Positions 50,696 through 60,148 of a stretch of DNA of 64,000 nt are shown piece by piece (within the stretch, counting starts at the first letter, position 1; the number at the start of each line of letters is the position of its first letter). The notes beneath the pieces were generated by a model. That model saw only the letters and a program-made list of their open reading frames with translations. It was not told the DNA's origin and did not search any database. A program made the translations under genes and the position numbers. Source of the stretch: a bacterium (GTDB lineage: Bacteria; Desulfobacterota; Binatia; HRBIN30; CADEER01); the NCBI GenBank assembly GCA_019637795.1, contig JAHBUY010000003.1, forward strand, positions 691,409 to 755,408, read 5' to 3'.

Positions 50696-51934
50696 ATGAC
50701 GGGGTGCGCGCACGGCCGTCTCGTGGTCCTCGTGGGCACGGCGTGTCTGGCCGCGTTGGCGCTCGGCTGCAGCAGCCGCGCCGGCGGACCGTCGATGCGC
50801 GAGGCGCTGCAGCGCGAGGCTCCGTCGACGATGCCGCTGCGCGAGGTGACCTCGGACGACGGGCAGGTGCGCCTGCAGGTGGAAGCGGCCAGCCAGCCGC
50901 GCGTCGCGCGCCAGCCGGACGACGGCAGCGGCACCGCCTCGTACGAGATCGACGTGCCGATCGGCACCGAAACGCCGATCCGCTGCTGGCTCACCGCGCG
51001 CCCGGTGGCGATCGGCTCGACCCTCGGCGCGCTGGCCTCGAGCAAGCTCTTCCCCGACACCTCGCAGCAGGAGATCAGCGGCATCGACGCCTCGGTGGTC
51101 GGCGACCGCCCGTATCTGCTGGTCGACGTGATGGGGCTGGCGAAGCAGGACGGCAGCGACGCGTTCTACCAGGGGAAGCTGTTCGCGGCGCCGGTCGGCG
51201 TCGGCGCCCTGCGCTGCGTCCACGTCGGCGTCGGCTATCGCGCCACCGTGCAGCGGGTGCTCAGCGGCCTGCTGGCCTCGCTGCGCTTCGCGCCGGTGAC
51301 CGACGAGGAGCAGCCGGAGTATCTCGAGGTCTACCTGGCGCGCGTCGGCGCGATGCACTGCGGCTTCGGCGATCTCCGCGCCTACCGCCAGGACGACGGC
51401 GGCTGGCTGTCGCTGCAGCGCACGGTGGTGATCGGTCCGCGCTCGCGCAACGAGGTCGTCGGGCTCGATCAGGTGCGCCTGACGGTAGCCGATGCGGCGG
51501 GGCGCATCACCGCCGCCTCGGCGGACGCGATCCGCGGCGGCGAGACCCTGCACTCGCTCGAGCTGACGCGCGCCGCCGACGGCACCTACGCGATCGCCGG
51601 CGAGGTCGGCGGCCAGGCGCTCGACGGCACGCTGCGCGCCGGCGAACCGCTGCGCGACGACCTCGCCATCGCCCGCCTGATCGCCAAGAAGCCGGGCGGC
51701 GGCACGCTGTCGCTGCCGAAGTGGGAGCCCGACGTCGCGCCGCTCGAGCCGGTGGAGGCGACGATGCGCTGCCTGCCGCGCGACGACGCCGCCGAGCAGC
51801 GCTGCGAGATGTCGTTCGGCCAGTCGACGGTGCAGGCGACCCTCGACGCCGCCGGCATGCCGCGGCGCGCGTCGATTCCCACCGGCGGCGTCGTCGTCGA
51901 CGTCGAACGCGCCGTCACCCGCGGGTCCTTCTGA
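50696..51934 (+). CDS. Hypothetical lipoprotein
   Basis: A 412-residue protein with a lipoprotein signal (VVLVGTACLAALALGCSS; lipid on Cys25). Two domains of about 180 residues follow, the first mixed alpha/beta, the second beta-rich with three cysteines. I recognise no family. AGGGTGA precedes the ATG by about five bases. It is alone, divergent from the crotonase gene, and ends at a hairpin shared with the ArsC gene. Confidence 0.75.
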   Translation: MTGCAHGRLVVLVGTACLAALALGCSSRAGGPSMREALQREAPSTMPLREVTSDDGQVRLQVEAASQPRVARQPDDGSGTASYEIDVPIGTETPIRCWLTARPVAIGSTLGALASSKLFPDTSQQEISGIDASVVGDRPYLLVDVMGLAKQDGSDAFYQGKLFAAPVGVGALRCVHVGVGYRATVQRVLSGLLASLRFAPVTDEEQPEYLEVYLARVGAMHCGFGDLRAYRQDDGGWLSLQRTVVIGPRSRNEVVGLDQVRLTVADAAGRITAASADAIRGGETLHSLELTRAADGTYAIAGEVGGQALDGTLRAGEPLRDDLAIARLIAKKPGGGTLSLPKWEPDVAPLEPVEATMRCLPRDDAAEQRCEMSFGQSTVQATLDAAGMPRRASIPTGGVVVDVERAVTRGSF

Positions 51935-51940
51935 TTCCCC

Positions 51941-51961
51941 GGCGAGCCGGCGGGGCTCGCC
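51941..51961. terminator. Bidirectional hairpin between lipoprotein and ArsC genes
   Basis: GGCGAGCC (51941-51948) pairs with GGCTCGCC (51954-51961) across a five-base loop. The stem ends on the first base of the ArsC stop codon. No T tract on either side. Confidence 0.5.
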
Positions 51962-52311
51962 TACAGGATGTCGAGGACCTTCTCCGAGGGGCGGGCGATG
52001 ACCGCGCGCTCCCCGTGGATGATCACCGGCCGTTCCATCAATTCGGGGTGAGCGAGCAGCAGGTCGATGACCGCCTCGCGGCTGGTATGGGCGGCGGCGT
52101 CCAGGCCGAGCTCGGCGAAGCGCTTGTCCTTGCGCACCAGCGCCGCCGGCGGATCGGGCAGCAACGCCAGGATGCGTTCGAAGGTGGCGCGGTCCAGCGG
52201 TTGCTTCAGGTACTCGACGACGTCGCAGGGCACGGCGCGCTGGCGCAGAATCTCGAGGGCGCCGCGCGACTTGCCGCAGGCGGGATTGTGGTAGATCGTC
52301 ACGCGCTCCAT
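51961..52311 (-). CDS. arsC: ArsC family arsenate reductase (glutaredoxin type)
   Basis: A 116-residue protein, standard for the ArsC/YffB family. TIYHNPACGKSRGALEIL holds the nucleophile Cys12, and Arg residues in ALVRKDKRFAELGLD, ERPVII and IARPSEKVLDIL are at the places of the arsenate-binding arginines. It reduces arsenate with glutathione and glutaredoxin; some relatives have other roles. No ars operon neighbours are present, so arsenic resistance is not certain. Confidence 0.88.
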   Translation of the reverse strand: MERVTIYHNPACGKSRGALEILRQRAVPCDVVEYLKQPLDRATFERILALLPDPPAALVRKDKRFAELGLDAAAHTSREAVIDLLLAHPELMERPVIIHGERAVIARPSEKVLDIL

Positions 52312-52366
52312 GCGTCGCCCCTAGACCAAGCGCCGGCGCGCCGCAACGCGCCATGGCGGGCGCGGC

Positions 52367-52396
52367 TTGCACCGGCGGCGACGGCGTCACTATGGT
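52367..52396 (+). promoter_or_regulatory. Putative promoter of the 52404 gene, leaderless geometry
   Basis: TTGCAC (52367-52372), 18 bases, TATGGT (52391-52396), then seven bases to ATG 52404. The predicted transcription start falls on the start codon. Confidence 0.5.
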
Positions 52397-52403
52397 CGCG
52401 GCG

Positions 52404-53093
52404 ATGGCGCGCCAGCCCCCCGACGGCCCCGACCAGATCCGCGGCAGCGTCTGGCTGGTGACCGCGGCGCTGGCCCTGGTCGCGCTGGCCATCCTCCTCC
52501 TGGCGCGGCCGCCGCTCGGCGCCCGCGACGCCGCGGGGCGCGATCGTCCCGCAGCGGCCGCGCCGACCGGCGCCGGCGCGCCCGCGGGCGGCAGACGTCC
52601 AGCGTCCGATCCCGCCGACGACCGGCGACCGGCGCGCCCCGTACCGCGCGGCAATCCCGCGCCGCCGCCGCGCGCCGCCACCGACACCGAGACCGCGCCG
52701 CCGCCGGCGCGCGCCGGGGCACCGGACGGCAGCGGCGCCGACGGCGGCGCGGAGCCGAGCGGCATCGCCCTCTTTCCACCGCCCGGCACCAACCCGCCCA
52801 AGCCCGGCCTCATCGTGCCCGACGACTTCGCGCTGCCGCCGGGGTACGTCCGCCACCATCAGGTCACGGACGACGGCACGCCGCTGCCACCCATCCTGAT
52901 GTTCAACCCCGACTTCGACTGGGTCGACGCCGCCGGCCGCGCGATCGAGCTGCCCGCCGATCTCGTCGTGCCGCCGGAGCTGGCGCCCCCCGGGATGCCG
53001 CGGCAGCGGCTCGAGATCCCGCCCACGCACGTCGACCTGATCGAAGCGCCGCCTCCCGGCGCCGAGTTCGAGCCGGCCGATCCCGATCGCTGA
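52404..53093 (+). CDS. Proline-rich membrane-anchored hypothetical protein
   Basis: About 229 residues: a single membrane helix near the N-terminus (VWLVTAALALVALAILLLA), about 90 residues of Pro/Ala/Gly/Arg-rich disordered sequence, and a C-terminal 100 residues with PDDFALPPGYVRHHQVTDDG and repeated proline turns. No known domain. It ends six bases before the lnt gene, so the two form a unit. Upstream ATGs at 52353 and 52392 are possible starts, but 52404 fits the promoter. Confidence 0.62.
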   Translation: MARQPPDGPDQIRGSVWLVTAALALVALAILLLARPPLGARDAAGRDRPAAAAPTGAGAPAGGRRPASDPADDRRPARPVPRGNPAPPPRAATDTETAPPPARAGAPDGSGADGGAEPSGIALFPPPGTNPPKPGLIVPDDFALPPGYVRHHQVTDDGTPLPPILMFNPDFDWVDAAGRAIELPADLVVPPELAPPGMPRQRLEIPPTHVDLIEAPPPGAEFEPADPDR

Positions 53094-53099
53094 CCCCGC

Positions 53100-54710
53100 G
53101 TGCTGCGCGTTGCCCGCACGGTGGGCGCCGCCACGGCGAGCGCGGTCGCCTTCGCGCTCTACGCGCGCGTCGCCTGGCCGTGGTTCCTGCTCGGCTGGAT
53201 CGGGCTGATCCCCTGGCTCGCGGCGCTCGACGCGTTGCGCAGCCGCCGCGGCGCGCTCGCCGCCGGGTGGCTGATGAGCGTCGCCTTCAGCCTCGGCGTG
53301 TTCTGGTGGTTCATCGCCGCGATTGCCGGCTACGCGAACGCGCCCTGGGGCGTCGGACTGGCGGTGGTCCTGCTCACCGCGCCGCTGCTGCAGCCGCAGT
53401 TCATCGTCCACGCCCTGGCGCGCCACCTGGCGCAGCGGCGCGGCGCCGCGCGCTGGCACGTCGCGGCGCTGGCGGCCTGCGCGTATGTCGGCGCCGAATG
53501 GGCGCTGCCGAAGCTCTTCGCCGACACCCTCGGCCACGGCTTTCTCGCCGCCGACCATCTGCGGCAGGCCGCCGACGCGGTCGGCGCCGCCGGCCTCACC
53601 TTCGTCCTGCTGCTCGCCAACGAAGCGCTGCTCGCCGCCTGGCGACGGCGCGGCTCGCGCGCCGCCCTGACACCGCTGGCAGGGATCGCGCTGCTGACCG
53701 CCGGCCTCTGGGGCTATGGCGCGCTGCGGCTGGCGCAGCTCGCGGACGACGCCGGCACGCCCCTGCGCGCCGGCATCGTGCAGGCGGACCTCAGCCACTA
53801 CGACCGCCTGGCGGCCGAGATCGGCACCTACGACGCGGTGCGCCTGATCCTCGAGGCGCACGAGTCGCTGTCGGCGCAACTGATGGCGGAGGCGCGGCCG
53901 GACCTGCTGGTGTGGCCGGAGACCGTCTATCCGACGACGTTCGGCGCCCCGAAGAGCGCCGACGGCGCCGCCTTCGACGAGGAGATCGCCGACGCGGTGC
54001 GACGCTTCGGCGTCCCACTGGTCTTCGGCTCGTACGACGTCGAGCACGGCCGCGAGTACAACGCCGCCTTCGTGCTCGAGCCCGGGGACGCGCCTGGCGC
54101 CAACCCGACCTACCGCAAGGCGCAGCTCTTCCCGTTCACCGAACGCGTCCCCGCCTGGCTCGACCATGCGGCGGTCCGCGCCGCCCTGCCCTGGCTCGGC
54201 ACCTGGCGGCCGGGCCGCGGCGACCCCGTGCTGCCGCTGCGCCTCGCCGACGGCCGGACGCTGCGGATCGCGCCGCAGATCTGTTACGACGCCGTCAATC
54301 CGCTGCTGGCGCTCGGCGCCGCCCGCGCCGGCGCCGAGCTGCTGGTGACGCTGTCGAACGACTCCTGGTTCGCCAGCGGCGGCGGACCGCGGCTCCACCT
54401 GGTGGTGTCGGCGTTCCGCAGCATCGAGACCCGGCTCTGGCAGGTGCGCGCCACCAACACCGGCATCTCGGCGGTCGTCAGCCCGAGCGGCGAGCTCCGC
54501 GATCAGCTCGGCGTCGGCGAGCGCGGCACGATCGCCGCCACGGTGGTGGCGCGGCCGAGCCCGGGGTCGCCGATGCTCGCCTGGGGCGACTGGTTCGGCG
54601 CCGCGGCGCTGCTCGCCGCGGCCGCCCTGGCGGCGGCCCTCTTCGCTCGCCGAGCCGCCGGCGCGCCAGCGCCCACATCGCAGTTGACCACCGCCGGGGG
54701 GCGGTGGTAG
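53100..54710 (+). CDS. lnt: Apolipoprotein N-acyltransferase
   Basis: A 536-residue inner-membrane enzyme that adds the third acyl chain to lipoproteins. About six N-terminal membrane helices precede a nitrilase-like domain with the triad Glu274 (VWPETVYP), Lys340 (YRKAQLFPF) and Cys395 (PQICYD), which match E. coli Glu267, Lys335 and Cys387. SNDSWF follows, as in all Lnt proteins. A last membrane helix closes it. GTG 53100 follows the previous stop by six bases. The many lipoprotein genes in this window are its likely clients. Confidence 0.93.
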   Translation: MLRVARTVGAATASAVAFALYARVAWPWFLLGWIGLIPWLAALDALRSRRGALAAGWLMSVAFSLGVFWWFIAAIAGYANAPWGVGLAVVLLTAPLLQPQFIVHALARHLAQRRGAARWHVAALAACAYVGAEWALPKLFADTLGHGFLAADHLRQAADAVGAAGLTFVLLLANEALLAAWRRRGSRAALTPLAGIALLTAGLWGYGALRLAQLADDAGTPLRAGIVQADLSHYDRLAAEIGTYDAVRLILEAHESLSAQLMAEARPDLLVWPETVYPTTFGAPKSADGAAFDEEIADAVRRFGVPLVFGSYDVEHGREYNAAFVLEPGDAPGANPTYRKAQLFPFTERVPAWLDHAAVRAALPWLGTWRPGRGDPVLPLRLADGRTLRIAPQICYDAVNPLLALGAARAGAELLVTLSNDSWFASGGGPRLHLVVSAFRSIETRLWQVRATNTGISAVVSPSGELRDQLGVGERGTIAATVVARPSPGSPMLAWGDWFGAAALLAAAALAAALFARRAAGAPAPTSQLTTAGGRW

Positions 54711-54762
54711 CGCGCGTCCAAATCGGCCGCGCTCATGCGGCCCATTCACAATGGGGGGAGCC

Positions 54763-55860
54763 ATGGTTCGTGAGCTCAGGAGGCACGTGGCACGTGCGCT
54801 GCTCACGGTGCCCGCCGCCGCGCTCGCCTGGGGGAGCGTCGCCGCAGCCAGCACCATCACGCAGAACACGTCATGGACGATCGACCGCCCGGGCACGTCG
54901 ACGACGTATCGCGTCGTCGCCTACGGCGACTCGATCTACGCCGGCTATCGCGGCTCGTTGTCGAGCGTCGCCAAGCGCGCCGCGCCGTGGGTCGACGGCG
55001 AATACCTGTCGCAGAAATGGGGCACCGACGTCGAGGTCATCCGCCGCACCAAGTCGGGCGCCAAGGCCGACGACATCTACAACAACAAGATCGTTTCCGA
55101 GCGCTCGTACATGCAGGCGAGCAACACCCGGGTGGTGACCTTCGAGATGTGCGGCAACGACTTCCTGCAGGCGCGCTCGAGCTTCGCCGGCCAGAGCGGC
55201 ACCTGCAACTACGGCGTCCTCGACAGCGCGCTCTCCACCTGCACGACCTACCAGCAGCTCGCGATGCAGGCGATCAACCAGTACGCGCCGGCGGCGGCGG
55301 TGAAGGTGGTCTCGAACATCTACTACCCGGGCTACAACGCCGACAACGCGCTCAGCGGCTGCAACGATCCGAGTACCGGGCAGAAGATCAACAAGCAGAC
55401 CAAATTCCTGCCCTACCTGGCGCGCAGCAACTGGCGGGCGTGCAACTTCGCCAACACGTACGGCTTCAAGTGCGCCGACTCGTTCGCCCAGTACATGGGC
55501 GCCGACTACGATGCGAACGGCGACGGCCAGGTCGACGCGGAGGCCCTGCGCTACGTGCAGGGCGAGTCGGAGGACGCGTACGTGACCCGCATCAGCAATA
55601 CGCTGCGCGCCACGATCCGCGATGCGAACACGCACTTCGTCACCGCCAGCACCAGCTACGACTACCTGCAGTCGGACGACACCCACCCGACGTACAGCGG
55701 CGGCACGATCTACGTCGGCCTGCTCGGCGGCACCGGCAGCGGCTCGGGCGCGCCGGACTACACGACCCAGATCGTCGGCGGCAAGAACCCGATCTGGAAC
55801 CAGCTCGGCCACGAGCGCATGGGCTGGGCCCTGTCGGCGTTCAACGCCGCGGCGCCCTGA
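54763..55860 (+). CDS. Secreted SGNH/GDSL-like hydrolase
   Basis: A 365-residue protein with a signal peptide (ALLTVPAAALAWGSVAAAS). Block I is AYGDSIYAG with the nucleophile Ser57, block III is CGNDF, and block V is DDTHP with Asp305 and His308, the SGNH catalytic set. An insert YDANGDGQVDAE looks like a calcium loop. It likely hydrolyses esters of lipids or acetylated sugars outside the cell. ATG 54763 with GGGGGAG just upstream is preferred to ATG 54751. It ends at the best intrinsic terminator of the window. Confidence 0.85.
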   Translation: MVRELRRHVARALLTVPAAALAWGSVAAASTITQNTSWTIDRPGTSTTYRVVAYGDSIYAGYRGSLSSVAKRAAPWVDGEYLSQKWGTDVEVIRRTKSGAKADDIYNNKIVSERSYMQASNTRVVTFEMCGNDFLQARSSFAGQSGTCNYGVLDSALSTCTTYQQLAMQAINQYAPAAAVKVVSNIYYPGYNADNALSGCNDPSTGQKINKQTKFLPYLARSNWRACNFANTYGFKCADSFAQYMGADYDANGDGQVDAEALRYVQGESEDAYVTRISNTLRATIRDANTHFVTASTSYDYLQSDDTHPTYSGGTIYVGLLGGTGSGSGAPDYTTQIVGGKNPIWNQLGHERMGWALSAFNAAAP

Positions 55861-55883
55861 CGCGCGGCCATCGCGACGAAGCG

Positions 55884-55916
55884 GGGGCACGGCGCGCGCC
55901 GTGCCCCTTTCTTTTG
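55884..55916 (+). terminator. Intrinsic terminator of the SGNH hydrolase gene
   Basis: A ten-base-pair perfect stem GGGGCACGGC/GCCGTGCCCC with loop GCGC (55884-55907), followed by TTTCTTTTG. It is the only hairpin in the window with a true T tract. Confidence 0.9.
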
Positions 55917-56003
55917 TGACACGCTGGCGAGGCGGGCCCGGCGTCCACCTCGCCGCCGATCGATCACGTGCGCGGGCGGCGCGATCTGGTATCGTGGCGG
56001 GCC

Positions 56004-57188
56004 ATGGCCGCCTCCGCCCGTTCCCGCCGCACGATCGCCCTGGGGTTGGCGGTTCTGCTGCTGGCCGGCGCCGCCTGGGCCTACTGGCGCCGCGGCAACG
56101 ACGACGCCGGGATCGCCTACGTCACGGCGACCGTCGAGCGCGGGCCGGTGACGGCGCTGGTCACCGCCACCGGCCAGGTCAATCCGGTCACCACCGTGCA
56201 GGTCGGCACCTACGTGTCGGGGCCGATCCAGGCGATCGACGTCGACTTCAACTCGCCGGTCCGCAAGGGGCAGCGGGTGGCGAAGATCGACCCGGCGCCG
56301 TTCCAGGTGAAGGTGCAGCGGGCCGAGGCCAACCTGGCGACGGCGCAGGCGCGGGTGGCGCAGACGAAGGCCGACCTCGAGCTCAAGGCGACCAACCTCC
56401 AGCGCGCCCGCCGACTGCTCGGCACCAATGTCGTGGCGCAGAGCGAGCTCGACGAAGCGCACAGCGCGCACGCGCAGGCGGTGGCGCGCGTCGCGCTCGA
56501 GCAGGCGGGCGTGCGCCAGGCGCAGGCCGAGTTGGAGGAGGCGCGCATCAACCTCGCCTACACGGACATCACCTCGCCGGTGGACGGCGTCGTGGTGTCG
56601 CGCAGCGTCGACGTCGGCCAGACCGTCGCCGCGAGCTTCCAGACGCCCACCCTGTTCCTCATCGCCCGCAACCTGACCGAGATGCAGGTGAACGCGGCGG
56701 TGAGCGAATCGGACATCGGCGCCGTGCGCGACGGGCAGCCGGTGATCTTCACGGTCGATGCCTATCCCGGGCGCGACTTCCACGGCCGCGTCACCCAGGT
56801 GCGCAACGCGCCGACGTCGGTGCAGAACGTGGTCACCTACGACGTGGTGATCGGCGTCGACAATGCCGACCTGGCGCTCAAGCCGGGCATGACGGCGACG
56901 GTGCGGATCGAGACGGCGCACGTCGCGGACGCGCTGCGCCTGCCGCTGCGGGCGCTGACGTTCACGCCGCCGGGCGAGGGCGAGCGGCGGCGCGGCGACG
57001 GCGTCTGGCGGCTCGACGCCGGCCGCGCCCTGGCGTGGGTGCCGGTGCGGACCGGCGTGCGCGACGACACCCACGTCGCGATCGCGGAGGGCGACCTGGC
57101 GCCCGGCGACGTCGTCGCCCTGGCGCTCGACCGGGCGGTCGGCCCGCGCGAGGGCCCGCGCATCCCCGGCGTGCCGCGCTACCGCTGA
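56004..57188 (+). CDS. MacA-like periplasmic adaptor subunit (HlyD/RND family)
   Basis: A 394-residue protein: an N-terminal membrane anchor (ALGLAVLLLAGAAWAYW), a barrel-sandwich hybrid half (VTATGQVNPVTTVQVGTYVSG), a coiled coil of about 80 residues (AEANLATAQARVAQTKADLE), the second lipoyl half (ITSPVDGVVVSRSVDVGQTV) and a beta-barrel domain. It links an inner-membrane ABC transporter to an outer-membrane channel. The next gene's ATG overlaps its stop. TATCGT at 55989-55994 may be its -10 box. No TolC-like gene follows. Confidence 0.9.
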   Translation: MAASARSRRTIALGLAVLLLAGAAWAYWRRGNDDAGIAYVTATVERGPVTALVTATGQVNPVTTVQVGTYVSGPIQAIDVDFNSPVRKGQRVAKIDPAPFQVKVQRAEANLATAQARVAQTKADLELKATNLQRARRLLGTNVVAQSELDEAHSAHAQAVARVALEQAGVRQAQAELEEARINLAYTDITSPVDGVVVSRSVDVGQTVAASFQTPTLFLIARNLTEMQVNAAVSESDIGAVRDGQPVIFTVDAYPGRDFHGRVTQVRNAPTSVQNVVTYDVVIGVDNADLALKPGMTATVRIETAHVADALRLPLRALTFTPPGEGERRRGDGVWRLDAGRALAWVPVRTGVRDDTHVAIAEGDLAPGDVVALALDRAVGPREGPRIPGVPRYR

Positions 57189-57925
57189 TGGCCGAGCCGC
57201 TGGTCGCGCTGCGCGACGTCTGGAAGATCTACGCCCTCGGCGATCTCGAGGTGGCGGCGCTGCGCGGCGTCGATCTGGACATCGGGGCCGGCGAGCTCGT
57301 CGCCATCATGGGGGCGTCCGGCTCGGGCAAATCGACGCTGATGAACCTGCTCGGCTGTCTCGACCGGCCGACCCGTGGCCAGGTGCGCCTCGCCGGCATC
57401 GACACCGGCACCCTCTCCGCCGACCAGCGCGCCGCGCTCCGCAACCGCCGCATCGGCTTCGTCTTCCAGAGCTTCAACCTGCTGCCGCGCACCAGCGCGC
57501 TGGAGAACGTCGAGCTGCCGCTGGTCTACGGCGACCTGCCGCTCGCCGAGCAGCGGCCGCGGGCGCTCGCCGCGCTCGCCGCCGTCGGCCTGGCGGAGCG
57601 CGCCCACCACCTGCCGAACCAGCTCTCCGGCGGCCAGCAGCAGCGGGTCGCCATCGCCCGCGCCCTGGTGAACCAGCCCTCGCTGCTGCTCGCCGACGAG
57701 CCGACCGGCAATCTCGACACCCAGACCACCACCGAGATCATGCGCCTGGTCGCCCGCCTGCACCGCGAACAGGCGCTCACCGTGATCCTGGTCACCCACG
57801 AAGCCGAGGTCGCCGAATGGGCGGAGCGGGTGATCACCTTCCGCGACGGCGCGATCGTCAGCGACGTGGGCCAGAAGCGCCCACCACGAGGACACGGAGA
57901 CCCCGAGAGGGCCGAGTGGTCGTGA
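57188..57925 (+). CDS. MacB/LolD-like ABC transporter ATPase
   Basis: A 245-residue ATPase: Walker A GASGSGKST, Q-loop VFQSFNLLPR, signature LSGGQQQR, Walker B LLLADEPTGNLD and H-loop VTHE. The sequence LADEPTGNLD and overall fit are those of the LolD/MacB/FtsE branch. It powers the permease encoded 73 bases downstream and the adaptor upstream. Its ATG overlaps the adaptor stop (TGATG). Confidence 0.93.
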   Translation: MAEPLVALRDVWKIYALGDLEVAALRGVDLDIGAGELVAIMGASGSGKSTLMNLLGCLDRPTRGQVRLAGIDTGTLSADQRAALRNRRIGFVFQSFNLLPRTSALENVELPLVYGDLPLAEQRPRALAALAAVGLAERAHHLPNQLSGGQQQRVAIARALVNQPSLLLADEPTGNLDTQTTTEIMRLVARLHREQALTVILVTHEAEVAEWAERVITFRDGAIVSDVGQKRPPRGHGDPERAEWS

Positions 57926-57998
57926 CGCGCATCGACCCCGCGCTGCGCGCATGCCGCGCGCGGCGGCGCCGTGCCTGCGCGGCGAGGCGCGTGCACCC

Positions 57999-59231
<1,233 letters not shown>

Positions 59232-59251
59232 CGCCGGCGCCGGAGACCCGA

Positions 59252-59280
59252 TTGACGGCGCCGGACCGCCCTGCAACAAA
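59252..59280 (+). promoter_or_regulatory. Putative promoter of the binding-protein gene
   Basis: TTGACG (59252-59257), 17 bases, AACAAA (59275-59280). GGAGGAG at 59311-59317 then serves the ATG at 59321. It suggests that the binding-protein gene is not part of the MacAB-like operon. Confidence 0.4.
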
Positions 59281-59320
59281 GCTCGGGCCGCGCCCGCCGC
59301 GCGGCGGAGCGGAGGAGACG

Positions 59321-60124
59321 ATGCACGACGCGAGGTGGAGCAGCCGAGTCCTGAGAGGCGCCGCGCTGGCCGTGACCCTGCTGCTGGGGATGCCGGCCGC
59401 CGCCGACGAGCCGCCGCCGCTGCGCATCGGCATGGCGCCGAACTACCCGCCCCTGGCGTTCAAATCGGACGGGCAGCTCAAGGGCATCGAGGTGGACTTC
59501 GCCAAGCGCCTCGGCGGCGCTCTCGGCCGCAAGATCGAGATCGTCCAACTCGAGTGGGAGAAGCTGGGCCCGGCCCTGGAGAAGAAGAAGATCGACATGG
59601 TGATGTCGGGCACGTCGATCACCGAGGAGCGCAAGCAGAAGGTCAACTTCACCGACCCGTACCTGACGGTCGGCCAGATGGTGATCGTGCGCGCCGCCGA
59701 CTACCCCGCGCTGCGCGACCCCAAGGCGATGGACCGCCCGAAGTCGCGCGTCGGATACGTGTCGCGCACCACCGGCGAGCAGTGGGCGCGGGCGCACCTC
59801 AAGAAGGCGAAGCTGCACGGCTACACCAACACCGACGAGGGCGTGGCGGCGCTCGAGGACGATCAGATCGACTTCTTCATCCAGGACGCGCCAGCGGTGT
59901 GGCGGGTGACCGGCGGCATCATGAACGCGCACCCGAAGCTCAAGGGCATCTACCGACCGCTGACCACCGAGCAACTCGCCTGGGCGGTGCCGAAGGACAA
60001 CCCGGAGCTGCTGGCGCAGCTCAACACGGTGCTGGCGCAGTGGAAGAAGGACGGCACGCTCGACGACGTGATCGACGACTGGATCACGGTCAAGAAGACC
60101 TCGATCGAGGTGAAGCCGCAGTAA
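59321..60124 (+). CDS. Type 2 periplasmic solute-binding protein (amino-acid type)
   Basis: A 267-residue protein with a signal peptide (ALAVTLLLGMPAAADEPP) and the SBP_bac_3 fold: LRIGMAPNYPPLAFKSDGQL and GIEVDFAKRLGGALGRKIEI open it, IDMVMSGTSITEERKQKVNFTDPY is the ligand and hinge region, and RVGYVSRTTGEQWARAHL the second lobe. It would bind an amino acid or similar polar ligand in the periplasm. No permease or ATPase of that import class is adjacent, so it is an orphan receptor. Confidence 0.9.
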   Translation: MHDARWSSRVLRGAALAVTLLLGMPAAADEPPPLRIGMAPNYPPLAFKSDGQLKGIEVDFAKRLGGALGRKIEIVQLEWEKLGPALEKKKIDMVMSGTSITEERKQKVNFTDPYLTVGQMVIVRAADYPALRDPKAMDRPKSRVGYVSRTTGEQWARAHLKKAKLHGYTNTDEGVAALEDDQIDFFIQDAPAVWRVTGGIMNAHPKLKGIYRPLTTEQLAWAVPKDNPELLAQLNTVLAQWKKDGTLDDVIDDWITVKKTSIEVKPQ

Positions 60125-60148
60125 CGATCCCCCCGCGGGTCGCCGGCA